Below, one piece after another: positions 19,881-28,750 of a DNA stretch of 64,000 nt; positions within the stretch are counted from its first letter, which is position 1; each line of letters begins with the position of its first letter. The notes under the pieces are model-generated. The model saw nothing but the letters and a program-made list of their open reading frames with translations. It was not told the origin of the DNA and made no database searches. Both the position numbers and the translations under genes were made by a program. Source of the DNA: an uncultured Massilia sp. (GTDB taxonomy: Bacteria; Pseudomonadota; Gammaproteobacteria; Burkholderiales; Burkholderiaceae_D); the NCBI RefSeq assembly GCF_913773735.1, contig NZ_CAJYEB010000018.1, positions 62,001 through 126,000 on the forward strand. Reading direction: 5' to 3'.

Positions 19881-20774
19881 CTACGGCACGGCCCCGCCTT
19901 GCAGCCAGCGCCCCGCCACCGCCACGATCGCCTCGTTCAGCGCCCGCGTCAGCGGCGTGGTGATGTTCCAGTGCTGCCAGTACAGCGGCACGTCCAGCGC
20001 GGTGCCGGGCGCCACCTCGGCCAGCGTCCCGCCGGCGAGCTGGCCGCGCACCTGGATCTCGGGCGCCATGCCGTAGCCGTGGCCCGCGGCCAGGAAGACG
20101 ACGAAGCCCTCGGCGCTCGGGAACAGGTGGTGCGGGACGGCGTCCGGCAAGCCCAGCGCGCGCAGGTAGCGCTGGTGCAGCGTGTCGCCGCGGTCGTACA
20201 CCAGCGCGGGCGCGCGCAGCACGGCCTCGGCCGTCAGGCCGGCCGGGAACCAGCGCGCGAGGAAGGCCGGCGCCGCCACGCAGCGGTAGCGCATGACGCC
20301 CAGCGGCACCGCCGACGTCCCGGCGGCCGTCTCGGGCGCACTGGTGACGCAGCCGGCCACGCGTCCCTCGCGCAGGTGGCGCAGCGTGCGGTCCTGGTCG
20401 TCGATCAGCACGTCGACCAGGCAGGATGGCGCCGCCAGGATGCCCGCCAGCGCTTCCGGCAGCCAGGTGGCGGCGCTGTCGGCGTTCACCGCCAGCGCCA
20501 GCGCCGGCAGGCGCGCGCCGCGCGCTGCGTCCGGTTCCAGGCCCACCTCGAGCAAACGCACCTGGCGGTAATGGGCGACCAGGCGCTGGCCGCGCGGCGT
20601 CGCCCGCGGCGGCTGGGCGCGTACCAGCAGCAGTTCGCCGGCCTGCTCCTCGAGCGCGCGCAGGCGGTGCGAGACGGCCGGCTGGCTGATCGACAGCGCG
20701 GCCGCGGCCCGCTCGAAGCTGCCGTGCTCGATGACGGCGTCGAGCGCCGCCAGCGCCTTGTAGTCCAGTTCCAT
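19881..20774 (-). CDS. argP: ArgP/IciA-type LysR transcriptional regulator
   Basis: 297 aa. The N-terminal winged helix (LDYKALAALDAVIEHGSFER, SISQPAVSHRLRALEEQAGE) matches ArgP, which regulates lysine/arginine export genes and others in E. coli. The C-terminal LysR substrate domain is complete. It is divergent from an ACT-domain gene, not from a LysE/ArgO exporter, so the target here may be the ACT-hydrolase pair. The ATG at 20774 is 97 bases from the divergent ATG at 20872. Confidence 0.85.
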   Translation of the reverse strand: MELDYKALAALDAVIEHGSFERAAAALSISQPAVSHRLRALEEQAGELLLVRAQPPRATPRGQRLVAHYRQVRLLEVGLEPDAARGARLPALALAVNADSAATWLPEALAGILAAPSCLVDVLIDDQDRTLRHLREGRVAGCVTSAPETAAGTSAVPLGVMRYRCVAAPAFLARWFPAGLTAEAVLRAPALVYDRGDTLHQRYLRALGLPDAVPHHLFPSAEGFVVFLAAGHGYGMAPEIQVRGQLAGGTLAEVAPGTALDVPLYWQHWNITTPLTRALNEAIVAVAGRWLQGGAVP

Positions 20775-20789
20775 GCCATCAAATCCGCG

Positions 20790-20818
20790 AATGAATCATC
20801 AACAAGATTCATTATACT
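20790..20818 (+). promoter_or_regulatory. Divergent promoter with LysR-type inverted repeat
   Basis: AATGAATC (20790-20797) and GATTCATT (20806-20813) form a perfect 8-bp inverted repeat with an 8-base spacer. It touches a TATACT -10-like box (20813-20818) for the plus-strand gene. Position and form suit an ArgP-type operator. Confidence 0.55.
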
Positions 20819-20871
20819 TATCCGAACCGACGCTCTATGCTGGCAGCCTTGCACTGCCACATGAGAAAACC

Positions 20872-21276
20872 ATGACGCCACACAAGGAAATCCACCAGGT
20901 CACGCTGGAACTGGACGACGCCGCCTACACCATCAGCCGCCTCGATCCTGGCGCCCCGATGCCATCCTGGGCCGACGGCCCCGGCTTCGTGACGATCAGC
21001 CGCTCGGCGCACGAACTGTCGATCGTCTGCCGCGCCACACGGGTGCCGCCCGGCACGGCGCAGGAAGACGGCTGGTGCTGCCTGCGCTTCGTCGGCCCGT
21101 TCGCCTTCGGCGCCACCGGCATCGTGCTGTCCGTGGTGCGGCCGCTGTCCGAGGGCGGGCTGGGGGTGTTCGTCGTCTCCACGTTCGACGGCGACCACCT
21201 GCTGCTCAAGCAGGCCGACCTGCCCCGCGCCCGCGAATTGCTGGCCGGCGCCGGCCACGTGCTGGTCCCGGCATGA
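20872..21276 (+). CDS. ACT-domain amino-acid-sensing protein
   Basis: 134 aa. The sequence has two ACT-like halves: YTISRLDPGAPMPSWADG through VTISRSAHELSIVC, and FGATGIVLSVVRPLSEGGLGVFVVSTFDGDHLL, the pattern of small stand-alone ACT/CASTOR-like proteins that bind amino acids. The conserved N-terminal MTPHKEIHQ favours ATG 20872 over an upstream ATG near 20773. It overlaps the next gene by four bases (ATGA). A role in amino-acid sensing with ArgP is inference. Confidence 0.8.
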   Translation: MTPHKEIHQVTLELDDAAYTISRLDPGAPMPSWADGPGFVTISRSAHELSIVCRATRVPPGTAQEDGWCCLRFVGPFAFGATGIVLSVVRPLSEGGLGVFVVSTFDGDHLLLKQADLPRARELLAGAGHVLVPA

Positions 21277-21884
21277 GCCGTCCGTCGACGCTGTTGTTCC
21301 TGCCGGGCGCGCTCGGCCGGACCGAGGCCTGGCAGCCGGTGGCGGACGCGCTGGCCTTCACGGCGCAGCATGTCCACCTGTCCTGGCCGGGTTTCGGCGG
21401 GACGGCGCCGGATGCGTCCATCCGCGGCATCGACGACCTGGCCGGACGCGTGGCGGCCGCCATCGACCGCCCTAGCGCCCTGCTGGCCCAGTCGATGGGC
21501 GGCGTGGTCGCCGTGCTGGCGGCGCTGCAGCGGCCGGAACTGGTGACGCATCTGGTCTTGAGCGCCACCTCGGGCGGCATGGACCTGGCGCCGCTCGGCG
21601 CGCAGGACTGGCGTCCGATGGTGCGCGCCAGCCATCCGGACCTGCCGGACTGGTTCCTGCGCAGCACCGACGACCTGACGGCGCGCTTGCCGGCGCTGCG
21701 CATGCCGGTGCTGCTGCTGTGGGGCGATGCCGATCCGATCAGTCCGGTCGCGGCGGGCGAGCGGCTGCAGGCGCTGCTGCCGGATGCGCGGCTGCACGTG
21801 CTGGCCGGCGCCGGCCACGACCTGGTCGAGACCCGCGCGGCGGAGGTGGCGCGACTGGTCGACGCACACCTCGCGCCGGGGTGA
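21273..21884 (+). CDS. Alpha/beta-fold hydrolase
   Basis: 203 aa. Typical landmarks are the oxyanion region LLFLPGALGRTEAWQPV, the nucleophile elbow LAQSMGGVVA (Ser at about residue 73), the acid region LLLWGDADPISP and the terminal His in VLAGAGHDLVET. Substrate unknown. The start ATG at 21273 overlaps the stop of the ACT gene, so they are co-translated. Confidence 0.88.
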   Translation: MSRPSTLLFLPGALGRTEAWQPVADALAFTAQHVHLSWPGFGGTAPDASIRGIDDLAGRVAAAIDRPSALLAQSMGGVVAVLAALQRPELVTHLVLSATSGGMDLAPLGAQDWRPMVRASHPDLPDWFLRSTDDLTARLPALRMPVLLLWGDADPISPVAAGERLQALLPDARLHVLAGAGHDLVETRAAEVARLVDAHLAPG

Positions 21885-21905
21885 AGACGCGCGGGAGCGC
21901 GGGCG

Positions 21906-23960
21906 TCAGGCGGAATCCGGGCCGTTCTTGAAGAACGCGATCACGTCCGCCTGCACCCGCGTGCGCCGGAAGGGCGGCAGGCTCTGCCAGATGCGGCGGC
22001 CGTAGGACTTGCTGATCACGCGCGGGTCGCACAGCATCAGCACGCCGCGGTCGTCGACGTCGCGGATCAGGCGGCCGGCGCCCTGCTTCAGGTTGATGAT
22101 GGCTTCCGGCAGGGTGTGGTGGGCAAAGCCGTTCATGCCCTTCTTTTCCATCACCTCGATGCGCGCGGCCAGCACCGGGTCGTCGGGCGGCGCGAACGGC
22201 AGCTTGTCGATGATGACCAGCGACAGCGCCTCGCCGCGCACGTCCACGCCTTCCCAGAAGCTCTGGCTGCCGACCAGCACGGCGTTGCCGGCGTTGCGGA
22301 AGGAATCCAGCAGCTCGGTACGGCCGCGCTCGCCCTGCACGAACAGCGGGAATTCCAGGCCGCGCTCGGCGAATTCGGCGCGCAGGCGCTCGGCCACGCG
22401 GTTGACGGCGCGGATGGTGGTGCACAGGAAGAAGGTGCGTCCGCCGGCGGCCTCGATCACCGGCAGCGCCATGTCGACCACGGCGTCCGTGTAGCCCATC
22501 GTGTTCGGTTCCGGCAGGCCGGTCGGCACGTACAGGATGCCCTGCTCCTGGTAGTTGAAGGGGCTGGGCCAGGTGCGCGCCGGCTCGCCCGTCATGCCGA
22601 GCTGGGCCGAGAAATGCTTGAAGTCGTTCTTCACGGCCAGCGTGGCCGAGGTGAAGATCCAGCTGCGCGGCGTGCCGGCGCGCTGGCCGGCGAAGATCGG
22701 CGCGACCGACAGCGGCGTCTTGTGCAGTTGCAGCGAGGAGGCGAACGCCTCGACCCACAGCACGGCGTCGTCGCCCTCGATTTCCTTGCTCTTCTTCGGC
22801 TCGGATTTCCAGGCCTTGTACTGTTCCAGCAGCTCGACGGCGCGCACGCGGCACTGTTCCAGCGTCTCGGCGCGCTCGGCGTTGTCTTCCAGTACGTCGA
22901 TCAGGCCCTCGAGTTCTTCCTTCAGCTTGTCCAGCGCCGGGAAGAAACCGGAATCCGGCAGGATCTGCGGCAGCGACAGGCGCATGCTGTCCTGCGGGAA
23001 GGTCAGGCGCAGGTCGCGCGCGGCCTTCTCGACCACGGTGACGACCTTGGCCCAGTCGACGCCGGCGCGCGCATGTGCCAGGCCTTCGGCCAGCACGTCG
23101 CGGCACAGCTCCAGCACCTGCGAGGTCGAGACGGTGGTGCCGAAGAACAGCGTCGCCACTTCGGGCAGCTGGTGCGCCTCGTCGAAGATGATGGTGTTGG
23201 CGGACGGCAGCAGCTCGGCCATGCCGCCTTCCTTCAGCGCCACGTCGGCGAAGAACAGGTGGTGGTTGACGACCACCACGTCGGCCTGCTGGGCCTCGCG
23301 GCGCGCCTTCATCACGAAGCAGTCCTGGTAGTACTGGCATTCCTGGCCCACGCAGTTCTCGCGGGTGGACGTCACCAGGTTCCAGACCGACGCCGTTTCC
23401 GGCACCTTGGCCAGCTCGGCCTTGTCGCCGGAATTGCTCATCTTCACGAAACGCGAGATCTCGCGCAGGTGGCCGACGTCGTCGCGCGAGGTCAGGCGCC
23501 CGTTCTGCAGCGTGCGTTCCAGGTGGTAGTGGCAGACGTAGTTCGAGCGGCCCTTGAGCAGCGCCACCGAGACCGGCGCGCGCAGCGCGGCGCGCACGTT
23601 CGGGATGTCGCGCGAGAACAACTGGTCCTGCAGGTTCTTGGTGCCGGTGGAGACGATGGTCTTGCCGCCCCACAGCAGCGCCGGCACCAGGTAGGCGAAG
23701 GTCTTGCCCGTGCCGGTGCCGGCCTCGGCGATCAGGGTGCCCTGCTTGCCGATGGCGTCGGCGATCGCCTTGGCCATCTCGGTCTGCGACTGGCGCGGGC
23801 GGAAGCTGCCGACGGCGGGCGCGAGCGGGCCGCCCGCGCCGAAGATGCGGTCGACTTCGTCGTCGTATTTGCCGGGAGGCTGCGCCGGCGCGCCAGCGGT
23901 GGCGTCGGCCGGGAGGGACTCGTCGGCGGACGAGCCGGGTACGGGAAGATGATCGGTCAA
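21906..23960 (-). CDS. DinG/YoaA-family ATP-dependent DNA helicase
   Basis: 684 aa XPD/Rad3-type superfamily 2 helicase. Walker A is AEAGTGTGKTFAYL (near residue 80) and Walker B is IIFDEAHQL. Four Cys typical of the Fe-S domain are seen (NYVCHYH and ENCVGQECQYYQDC). The C-terminal motor ends LKQGAGRLIRD. YoaA and DinG help resolve damaged forks and R-loops. The N-terminal 40 residues are low complexity. A GTP/DnaQ domain is absent, so YoaA-like is more likely than the Gram-positive DinG. Confidence 0.9.
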   Translation of the reverse strand: MTDHLPVPGSSADESLPADATAGAPAQPPGKYDDEVDRIFGAGGPLAPAVGSFRPRQSQTEMAKAIADAIGKQGTLIAEAGTGTGKTFAYLVPALLWGGKTIVSTGTKNLQDQLFSRDIPNVRAALRAPVSVALLKGRSNYVCHYHLERTLQNGRLTSRDDVGHLREISRFVKMSNSGDKAELAKVPETASVWNLVTSTRENCVGQECQYYQDCFVMKARREAQQADVVVVNHHLFFADVALKEGGMAELLPSANTIIFDEAHQLPEVATLFFGTTVSTSQVLELCRDVLAEGLAHARAGVDWAKVVTVVEKAARDLRLTFPQDSMRLSLPQILPDSGFFPALDKLKEELEGLIDVLEDNAERAETLEQCRVRAVELLEQYKAWKSEPKKSKEIEGDDAVLWVEAFASSLQLHKTPLSVAPIFAGQRAGTPRSWIFTSATLAVKNDFKHFSAQLGMTGEPARTWPSPFNYQEQGILYVPTGLPEPNTMGYTDAVVDMALPVIEAAGGRTFFLCTTIRAVNRVAERLRAEFAERGLEFPLFVQGERGRTELLDSFRNAGNAVLVGSQSFWEGVDVRGEALSLVIIDKLPFAPPDDPVLAARIEVMEKKGMNGFAHHTLPEAIINLKQGAGRLIRDVDDRGVLMLCDPRVISKSYGRRIWQSLPPFRRTRVQADVIAFFKNGPDSA

Positions 23961-23979
23961 AATGGACTGCGCAATTCGG

Positions 23980-24180
23980 TCAGGCCGGAACGTCCGGCAC
24001 CAGCTGCATTTTCAGCAACGTGATGTGGTCCTTCAGCTGCAGCTTGCGCTTCTTGAGGCGGCGCAGCTGCAATTGGTCGGTGTGACCGTCGCGGGTCAGC
24101 ATGTCTATGACAGCGTCGAGGTCGCGATGTTCCACGTCGAGTTCAATAATGCGGCGCTGGATCTCCTGGACGTCGATCAT
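23980..24180 (-). CDS. DUF465/YdcH-family small coiled-coil protein
   Basis: 66 aa. The helical sequence ELDVEHRDLDAVIDML through LQLRRLKKRKLQLKDHI is the DUF465 (YdcH) signature. ATG at 24180 is chosen; an in-frame ATG at 24195 adds MFGKH. Function unknown. It lies just upstream of the helicase on the same strand. Confidence 0.85.
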   Translation of the reverse strand: MIDVQEIQRRIIELDVEHRDLDAVIDMLTRDGHTDQLQLRRLKKRKLQLKDHITLLKMQLVPDVPA

Positions 24181-24392
24181 GTGTTTTCCGAACAATGGCT
24201 AAAGGCTGGGATGGGAAGGATGCGGCCGCGGACTGGGCGGCGCGATTCGTTACGGCTTGCAACACAGGTGCAAGTCGGTGCATAGTTTAATCTACACTGC
24301 CCTTGCCGCCAACAAAGATCGGCAAGGCGGTTATCGGAAAGCCACGCTGATTGCCCCGCTATCGCCCCGCCGTCACACGCCGTTGATATTTT

Positions 24393-25154
24393 ATGAGCTC
24401 CTACAAGATCGAAGCGGGCACCGCGCAACACCTGGGCAACCGCCCGCAACAGAACGACCGGGTCGCGCTCATGACCGGCGCCCGCGCGCCCGGCTACGTG
24501 CTGGCCGTGCTGTCGGACGGCATCGCCGGCGCCGCCGCCTCCGAGCAGGTCCTGCACACGGCGCGCCAGGTCTTCGACGAATTCAAGCCGGGCGACCGCC
24601 CGAGCATCGAGCGCCTGCAGCAACTCTTGCGCGAGATCGTCGCCGAGACCCACCTCGTCATCCACATGAACGCGTTCACGACGAAGACGCAGGCCCAGGC
24701 CAGCTTCGTCGGCCTGGTATTGACGCCGCACGGCGAGGCCGTGTGGGCGCACGTGGGCGATTCGCGCCTGTACCATTTCCAGGATGGCAAATGCCTGGCG
24801 CGTACCAGCGATGCCGCCTACGTCGAGCACCTGGTGTCGAGCGACCGCCTGCCGCCGGATGCGGCCAAGAACCACCGCAAGTCCAAGCTCCTGCTCAATG
24901 TGCTGGGCAATAGCCGCAAGGATCCCTTCATCACGTTCGGCCAGCGCACCGACCTGGCGGCCGGTGCCGTGTTCCTGCTGTGCTCGGACGGCCTGTGGCA
25001 TTTCTTCACCGACGCCGAACTGGGCGCGGCCACCGCCAGGGCGACGCCGCGCCAGGCGGCGGAAATGCTGATCGGCAAGGCGGGAGAACGCTCGCAAGGC
25101 AAAGGGGGCAATTGCACGATGGCGATCGTCAAGCTGGTGAAGCCGGCGCTGTGA
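24393..25154 (+). CDS. PP2C-family protein serine/threonine phosphatase
   Basis: 253 aa. PP2C motifs are visible: GNRPQQNDRVAL near the N-terminus (normally GxRxxNED), LSDGIAGA for DGxGG, AHVGDSRLY and LLCSDGLWHF. Metal-binding Asp residues of DG and SDG motifs remain, so it should be active with Mn/Mg. Bacterial PP2C enzymes oppose Ser/Thr kinases, but no kinase gene is adjacent. ATG at 24393 is preceded by a weak ribosome site. Confidence 0.87.
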   Translation: MSSYKIEAGTAQHLGNRPQQNDRVALMTGARAPGYVLAVLSDGIAGAAASEQVLHTARQVFDEFKPGDRPSIERLQQLLREIVAETHLVIHMNAFTTKTQAQASFVGLVLTPHGEAVWAHVGDSRLYHFQDGKCLARTSDAAYVEHLVSSDRLPPDAAKNHRKSKLLLNVLGNSRKDPFITFGQRTDLAAGAVFLLCSDGLWHFFTDAELGAATARATPRQAAEMLIGKAGERSQGKGGNCTMAIVKLVKPAL

Positions 25155-25166
25155 TGGCGGTGGCCT

Positions 25167-25249
25167 GGTGCGCTCGGGGAGCGCACCCTACGCGCCGTTC
25201 AACACCGGGGTCGGCGCCCTGGAACATCGACACCGGGCGCCGACCCCGG
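25167..25249. repeat. Two palindromes between convergent genes
   Basis: GGTGCGCTC/GAGCGCACC (25167-25175 with 25179-25187) forms a 9-bp hairpin. CCGGGGTCGGCGCCC and its perfect complement (25205-25219 with 25235-25249) form a 15-bp hairpin. They fill the 99-base gap between the PP2C gene and the lipoprotein gene and probably serve as a bidirectional terminator. The second shares its core with 18580-18624. Confidence 0.75.
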
Positions 25250-25253
25250 CGCG

Positions 25254-25949
25254 TCATTTCCGCGCCGCCGCCGATTGCGCATCCTGCGCCGCCCTGGCCT
25301 TGGCTTCCTCGGCATCCTTGGCCGCCTTGGCGGCCCGTTCGGCCTTGCGCTCGGCCACGCGTTGCTGGCGCCGCGCGGATTCGGCCTGGCGCTCCGCGAG
25401 CGCGCGCACGTTGGCGGCGCGCTGGCCGGCTTCCTGCGCTTCCTTTTGCTGCTCCGCCTTCAGGCGCGCATCCCGTTCGGCGATGCGCGCCGGCACGGTC
25501 GACGTGCGCGGGGCCGGCGCCGGCTTGGCGGCCGGCGTTGGCTTCGGCGGTTCGGCGGCCAGCTTCGCTTCCTGTTCCTGGTAGCGCTTCTCGGCCTCGG
25601 CCAGCTGGCGGTCGCGCTCGTCGACGATGGCCTGGCGCTTGAAGCGCTGGGCCTGCACCTCGATCGCGCGCTGGGCCGCCAGCGCCGTGCGGCGGCGTTC
25701 CCTGGCGTCGTTCAGGCAGTCGTTCACGAAGAACTTGGCGTAGCAGACGCGTTCGCGTTCGGTGTAGCGGGCCTCGATCGCGGCGCGCTCGCGCGCGACC
25801 GCCGCGAGCTGCTGGTCGGCCTGGGCCACCGAGGTCACGGGCGGCGGCGGCGTCTCGCGCGGCACGACCTCGTTGCCGGCGCAGGCGGCCAGCAGGATGC
25901 ACAGCAGCGCGCCGGAGGCGCCGCGGCGGACAGCGGAATGGATGGTCAT
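25254..25949 (-). CDS. Coiled-coil lipoprotein of unknown function
   Basis: 231 aa. The lipobox CILLAACAGN ends the signal (Cys near 23). The mature protein is almost wholly charged helix rich in Ala, Glu, Arg and Gln, with conserved-looking CYAKFFVNDCLNDARERRR near residue 70 and a Pro/Ala linker near 140. This resembles periplasmic lipoproteins found next to zapE in Massilia-like genomes, but I know no function. ATG 25949 gives the best signal peptide. An in-frame ATG at 26021, overlapping the zapE stop, would add 24 residues including three MRLH repeats. Confidence 0.72.
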   Translation of the reverse strand: MTIHSAVRRGASGALLCILLAACAGNEVVPRETPPPPVTSVAQADQQLAAVARERAAIEARYTERERVCYAKFFVNDCLNDARERRRTALAAQRAIEVQAQRFKRQAIVDERDRQLAEAEKRYQEQEAKLAAEPPKPTPAAKPAPAPRTSTVPARIAERDARLKAEQQKEAQEAGQRAANVRALAERQAESARRQQRVAERKAERAAKAAKDAEEAKARAAQDAQSAAARK

Positions 25950-25982
25950 CGAATCCTCTTGGTGGGCTTTTGCCGGATGCTT

Positions 25983-26018
25983 CATGTGCAACCTCATGTG
26001 CAACCTCATGTGCAACCT
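25983..26018. repeat. Three tandem copies of a 12-bp unit
   Basis: CATGTGCAACCT is repeated exactly at 25983, 25995 and 26007, followed by CATG. On the minus strand each unit contains an ATG, and the last touches the zapE stop codon. Twelve bases is in frame, so the array reads MRLH repeated. Confidence 0.85.
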
Positions 26019-27115
26019 CATGCCAGCGACGCGGCGGCGCCGCGGCGCTCGGCCAGCATGTATTCGCGCGATTGCATCTCGATGATACGCGAGACGGTAC
26101 GGTGGAACTCGTTCGCCATCGCACCCTCGGTGTACAGCTGCTCCGGTTCGACCTCGGCCGACATGATCAGCTTGACCTTGTGGTCGTAGAACACGTCGAC
26201 CAGCCACGTGAAGCGGCGCGCCTCCGACGACATCGACGCCGACATGCGCGGCACGGCGGACAGGATCACCGTGTGGAACTGGCTGGCGATCTCGAGGTAG
26301 TCGTTCTGCGAGCGCGGCCCGCCGCACAGGGTGGCGAAGTCGAACCAGATCACGCCGCCCGCGCGCCGCAGCGCCCGGATCTCGCGCCGCTCGATGTGTA
26401 CGCGCGGATCCTGGTCGGCGGTGTCGGCGACCTTGGCGTAGGCGTCGCGCAGCGCCTTGTCGGCCGCGGCGTTCAGCGGCGTGTAGTAGGCCTGCACCTG
26501 TTCCAGCGCGCGGTGGCGGTAGTCGACGCCGGCGTCGACGTTCATCACGTCCAGCTTGTCCTTCAGCAGCGCGATGGTCGGCAGCATGCGGTCGCGGTGC
26601 AGGCCGTCGGGATAGAGCTTGTCCGGGTCGTAGTTCGACGTCATCACGAACGAGACGCCGTTCTCGAACAGCGCGGACAGCAGGTTGTACATGATCATCG
26701 CGTCGGCCACGTCGCTGACGTGGAATTCGTCGAAGCAGATCAGGCGGTATTTTTTGGCGATGCGCCTGGCGACCTCGATCAGCGGGTCCGCCACGCCCTT
26801 GAGCTCGTCGAGCTGGCGGTGCACGTCGCGCATGAATTCGTGGAAGTGCAGGCGCGTCTTGCGCACCACCGGCACCACCGAATAGAAGCTGTCCATGAGG
26901 AAGGACTTGCCGCGCCCGACGCCACCCCACATGTAGACGCCGCGCGGCACCTCGGGGCGGTTGAACAGGCGGCGGAGCGTGGACGAGCGCTGCGACTTGT
27001 ACTCGACCCAGTCGTCGTAGGCCGCCTGCAGGCGGTCGACGGCGCGCTGCTGCGCGGGGTCGGGCTTGAAACCGCGCTCGGTCAGCGCGTGCTGGTAGTA
27101 CTCTTGGACATTCAT
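26018..27115 (-). CDS. zapE: Cell division protein ZapE (AFG1-family ATPase)
   Basis: 365 aa. Walker A is [12 protein letters not shown] (near 64-75) and Walker [24 protein letters not shown]-like [10 protein letters not shown] and [17 protein letters not shown] are AFG1 signatures. ZapE is a membrane-associated ATPase that destabilises FtsZ filaments in E. coli. ATG at 27115 is the conserved MNVQEYY start. It follows lpdA after a 134-base gap that contains a palindromic element, so expression may be partly uncoupled. Confidence 0.95.
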   Translation of the reverse strand: MNVQEYYQHALTERGFKPDPAQQRAVDRLQAAYDDWVEYKSQRSSTLRRLFNRPEVPRGVYMWGGVGRGKSFLMDSFYSVVPVVRKTRLHFHEFMRDVHRQLDELKGVADPLIEVARRIAKKYRLICFDEFHVSDVADAMIMYNLLSALFENGVSFVMTSNYDPDKLYPDGLHRDRMLPTIALLKDKLDVMNVDAGVDYRHRALEQVQAYYTPLNAAADKALRDAYAKVADTADQDPRVHIERREIRALRRAGGVIWFDFATLCGGPRSQNDYLEIASQFHTVILSAVPRMSASMSSEARRFTWLVDVFYDHKVKLIMSAEVEPEQLYTEGAMANEFHRTVSRIIEMQSREYMLAERRGAAASLA

Positions 27116-27119
27116 GAAA

Positions 27120-27231
27120 GTAGGGTGGACGGCCATGCCGTCCACGCGGTGATTGTTGGCGGCCGAGGGAACGGGCACGACATCGGAGCCGTCACGTATC
27201 AACGCGTGGACGGCCGAGCCGTCCACCCTAC
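27120..27231. repeat. REPIN-like GTGGACGG element between lpdA and zapE
   Basis: Outer arms GTAGGGTGGACGGC (27120-27133) and complement (27218-27231) are 14 bp. Each end is itself a hairpin (GTGGACGGC, CAT or CGA, GCCGTCCAC at 27125-27145 and 27206-27226). Total 112 bp. Shares the GGGTGGACGGC core with the element at 10698-10732 and the architecture of those at 19667 and 38137. Confidence 0.85.
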
Positions 27232-27249
27232 CGGTCCTGCAATGACTGC

Positions 27250-28681
27250 TTAGAAGTTCAGCGAACGCTTGTCGACCGCGAGCGCGGCTTCCTTGGTCGC
27301 TTCCGACAGCGTCGGGTGCGCGTGGCAGATGCGCGCGATGTCCTCGGCGGAGGCCTTGAACTCCATCGCGACGACGGCTTCCGAGATCAGTTCCGAAGCG
27401 ACCGGGCCGACGATGTGCACGCCCAGGATCTCGTCGGTCGACGCGTCGGCGATCACCTTGACCATGCCGGTCGTGTCGCCCAGCGCGCGCGCGGCCGTTG
27501 GCCATGAACGGGAAGGTGCCGGCCTTGTAGGCGACGCCGTCCTTCTTGAGCTGCTCTTCGGTGCGGCCGACCCAGGCGATTTCCGGCGAGGTGTAGATGA
27601 CCCACGGGATCGTGTTGAAGTTGACGTGGCCGTGCTGGCCGGCGATGCGCTCGGCGACCGCGACGCCCTCTTCCTCCGCCTTGTGCGCCAGCATCGGGCC
27701 GCGCACGACGTCGCCCACCGCCCAGATGCCCGGGACCTTGGTGCGGCATTCGTCGTCGACGGCGATGAAGCCGCGCTCGTCCAGCTCCAGGCCGACCTTG
27801 TCGAAGCCCAGGCCGTTGGTGTTCGGCACGCGGCCGATCGAGACGATCAGGCGGTCGAAGGTCGCGGTCTGCGCGGCGCCGGTGCTGTCGGCGTATTCGA
27901 CGGTGACGTTGTTCTCGCCCTTGGTGATCGCGCCGATCTTCACGCCCAGGTTGATCGCCAGGCCCTGCTTGGCGAAGGCCTTCTGCGCTTCCTTGGCGAT
28001 CTGCTGGTCGACCGCGCCCAGGAACGCCGGCAGGCCTTCCAGCACGGTGACCTTGGCGCCCAGGCGGCGCCACACCGAACCCATTTCCAGGCCGATCACG
28101 CCGGCGCCGATCACGCCCAGCGAGGCCGGGACGGCGTCGATGGCCAGCGCGCCGGTGTTCGACAGCACGATCTTCTCGTCGAACGGCGCGCCCGGCAGTT
28201 CGCGCGGATTGGAGCCGGTGGCGACGATCACGTTCTTCGCGCTGATGGTGTCGGTGGTCGGGCCGGTCACGCTGATGGTGAAGCCCTCGCCTTCCTTGCC
28301 CGCGAACGTGCCGCGGCCGTGGAAGAAGGTGACCTTGTTCTTCTTGAACAGGTAGACGACGCCGTCGTTGTTGGCCTTGACGACGCCATCCTTGCGCTTG
28401 AGCATCTGCGCCAGGTCCAGCTCCAGGCCCGACACGTTGATGCCGTGTTCCTTGAACGCATGGCCGGCGTGCTCGAAGTGCTCCGACGACTGCAGCAGCG
28501 CCTTCGACGGGATGCAGCCGACGTTGGTGCAGGTGCCGCCCAGGGCCGGGCCGCCCTTGGCGTTGACGGCCTCGTCGATGCAGGCGGTCTTGAAGCCCAG
28601 CTGGGCCGCGCGGATGGCGGCCACGTAGCCGCCGGGACCGCCGCCGATCACGACGACGTCGAATTGTTTTTCAGTGCTCAT
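27250..28681 (-). pseudogene. lpdA: Dihydrolipoyl dehydrogenase with a frameshift at a GC run
   Basis: The first part encodes a normal E3 subunit: FAD motif [17 protein letters not shown], redox disulfide [16 protein letters not shown] motif [14 protein letters not shown] and the second FAD motif IWAVGDV. After [11 protein letters not shown] the frame is lost at the GC run 27483-27493. Restoring two bases gives [26 protein letters not shown], then the active-site [15 protein letters not shown] and the end SLNF, in total 477 aa. The visible length (1432) is not a multiple of three. Either a sequencing error in a (GC)n tract or a true mutation. It lies after the PspC gene in the sucA-sucB operon and would serve 2-oxoglutarate dehydrogenase. 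Confidence 0.85.
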
Positions 28682-28709
28682 CAATCGATTCCTTGTGTTC
28701 CCGATCGCC

Positions 28710-28738
28710 GCGGGGCGGGCACGGCGTGCCTGCCCCGC
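28710..28738 (-). other. Intercistronic hairpin between the PspC gene and lpdA
   Basis: GCGGGGCGGGCAC and GTGCCTGCCCCGC pair at 12 of 13 positions around a GGC loop. There is no T-run, so it is more likely an RNA-stability element than a terminator. Confidence 0.55.
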
Positions 28739-28750
28739 GCGGGTATTCAA

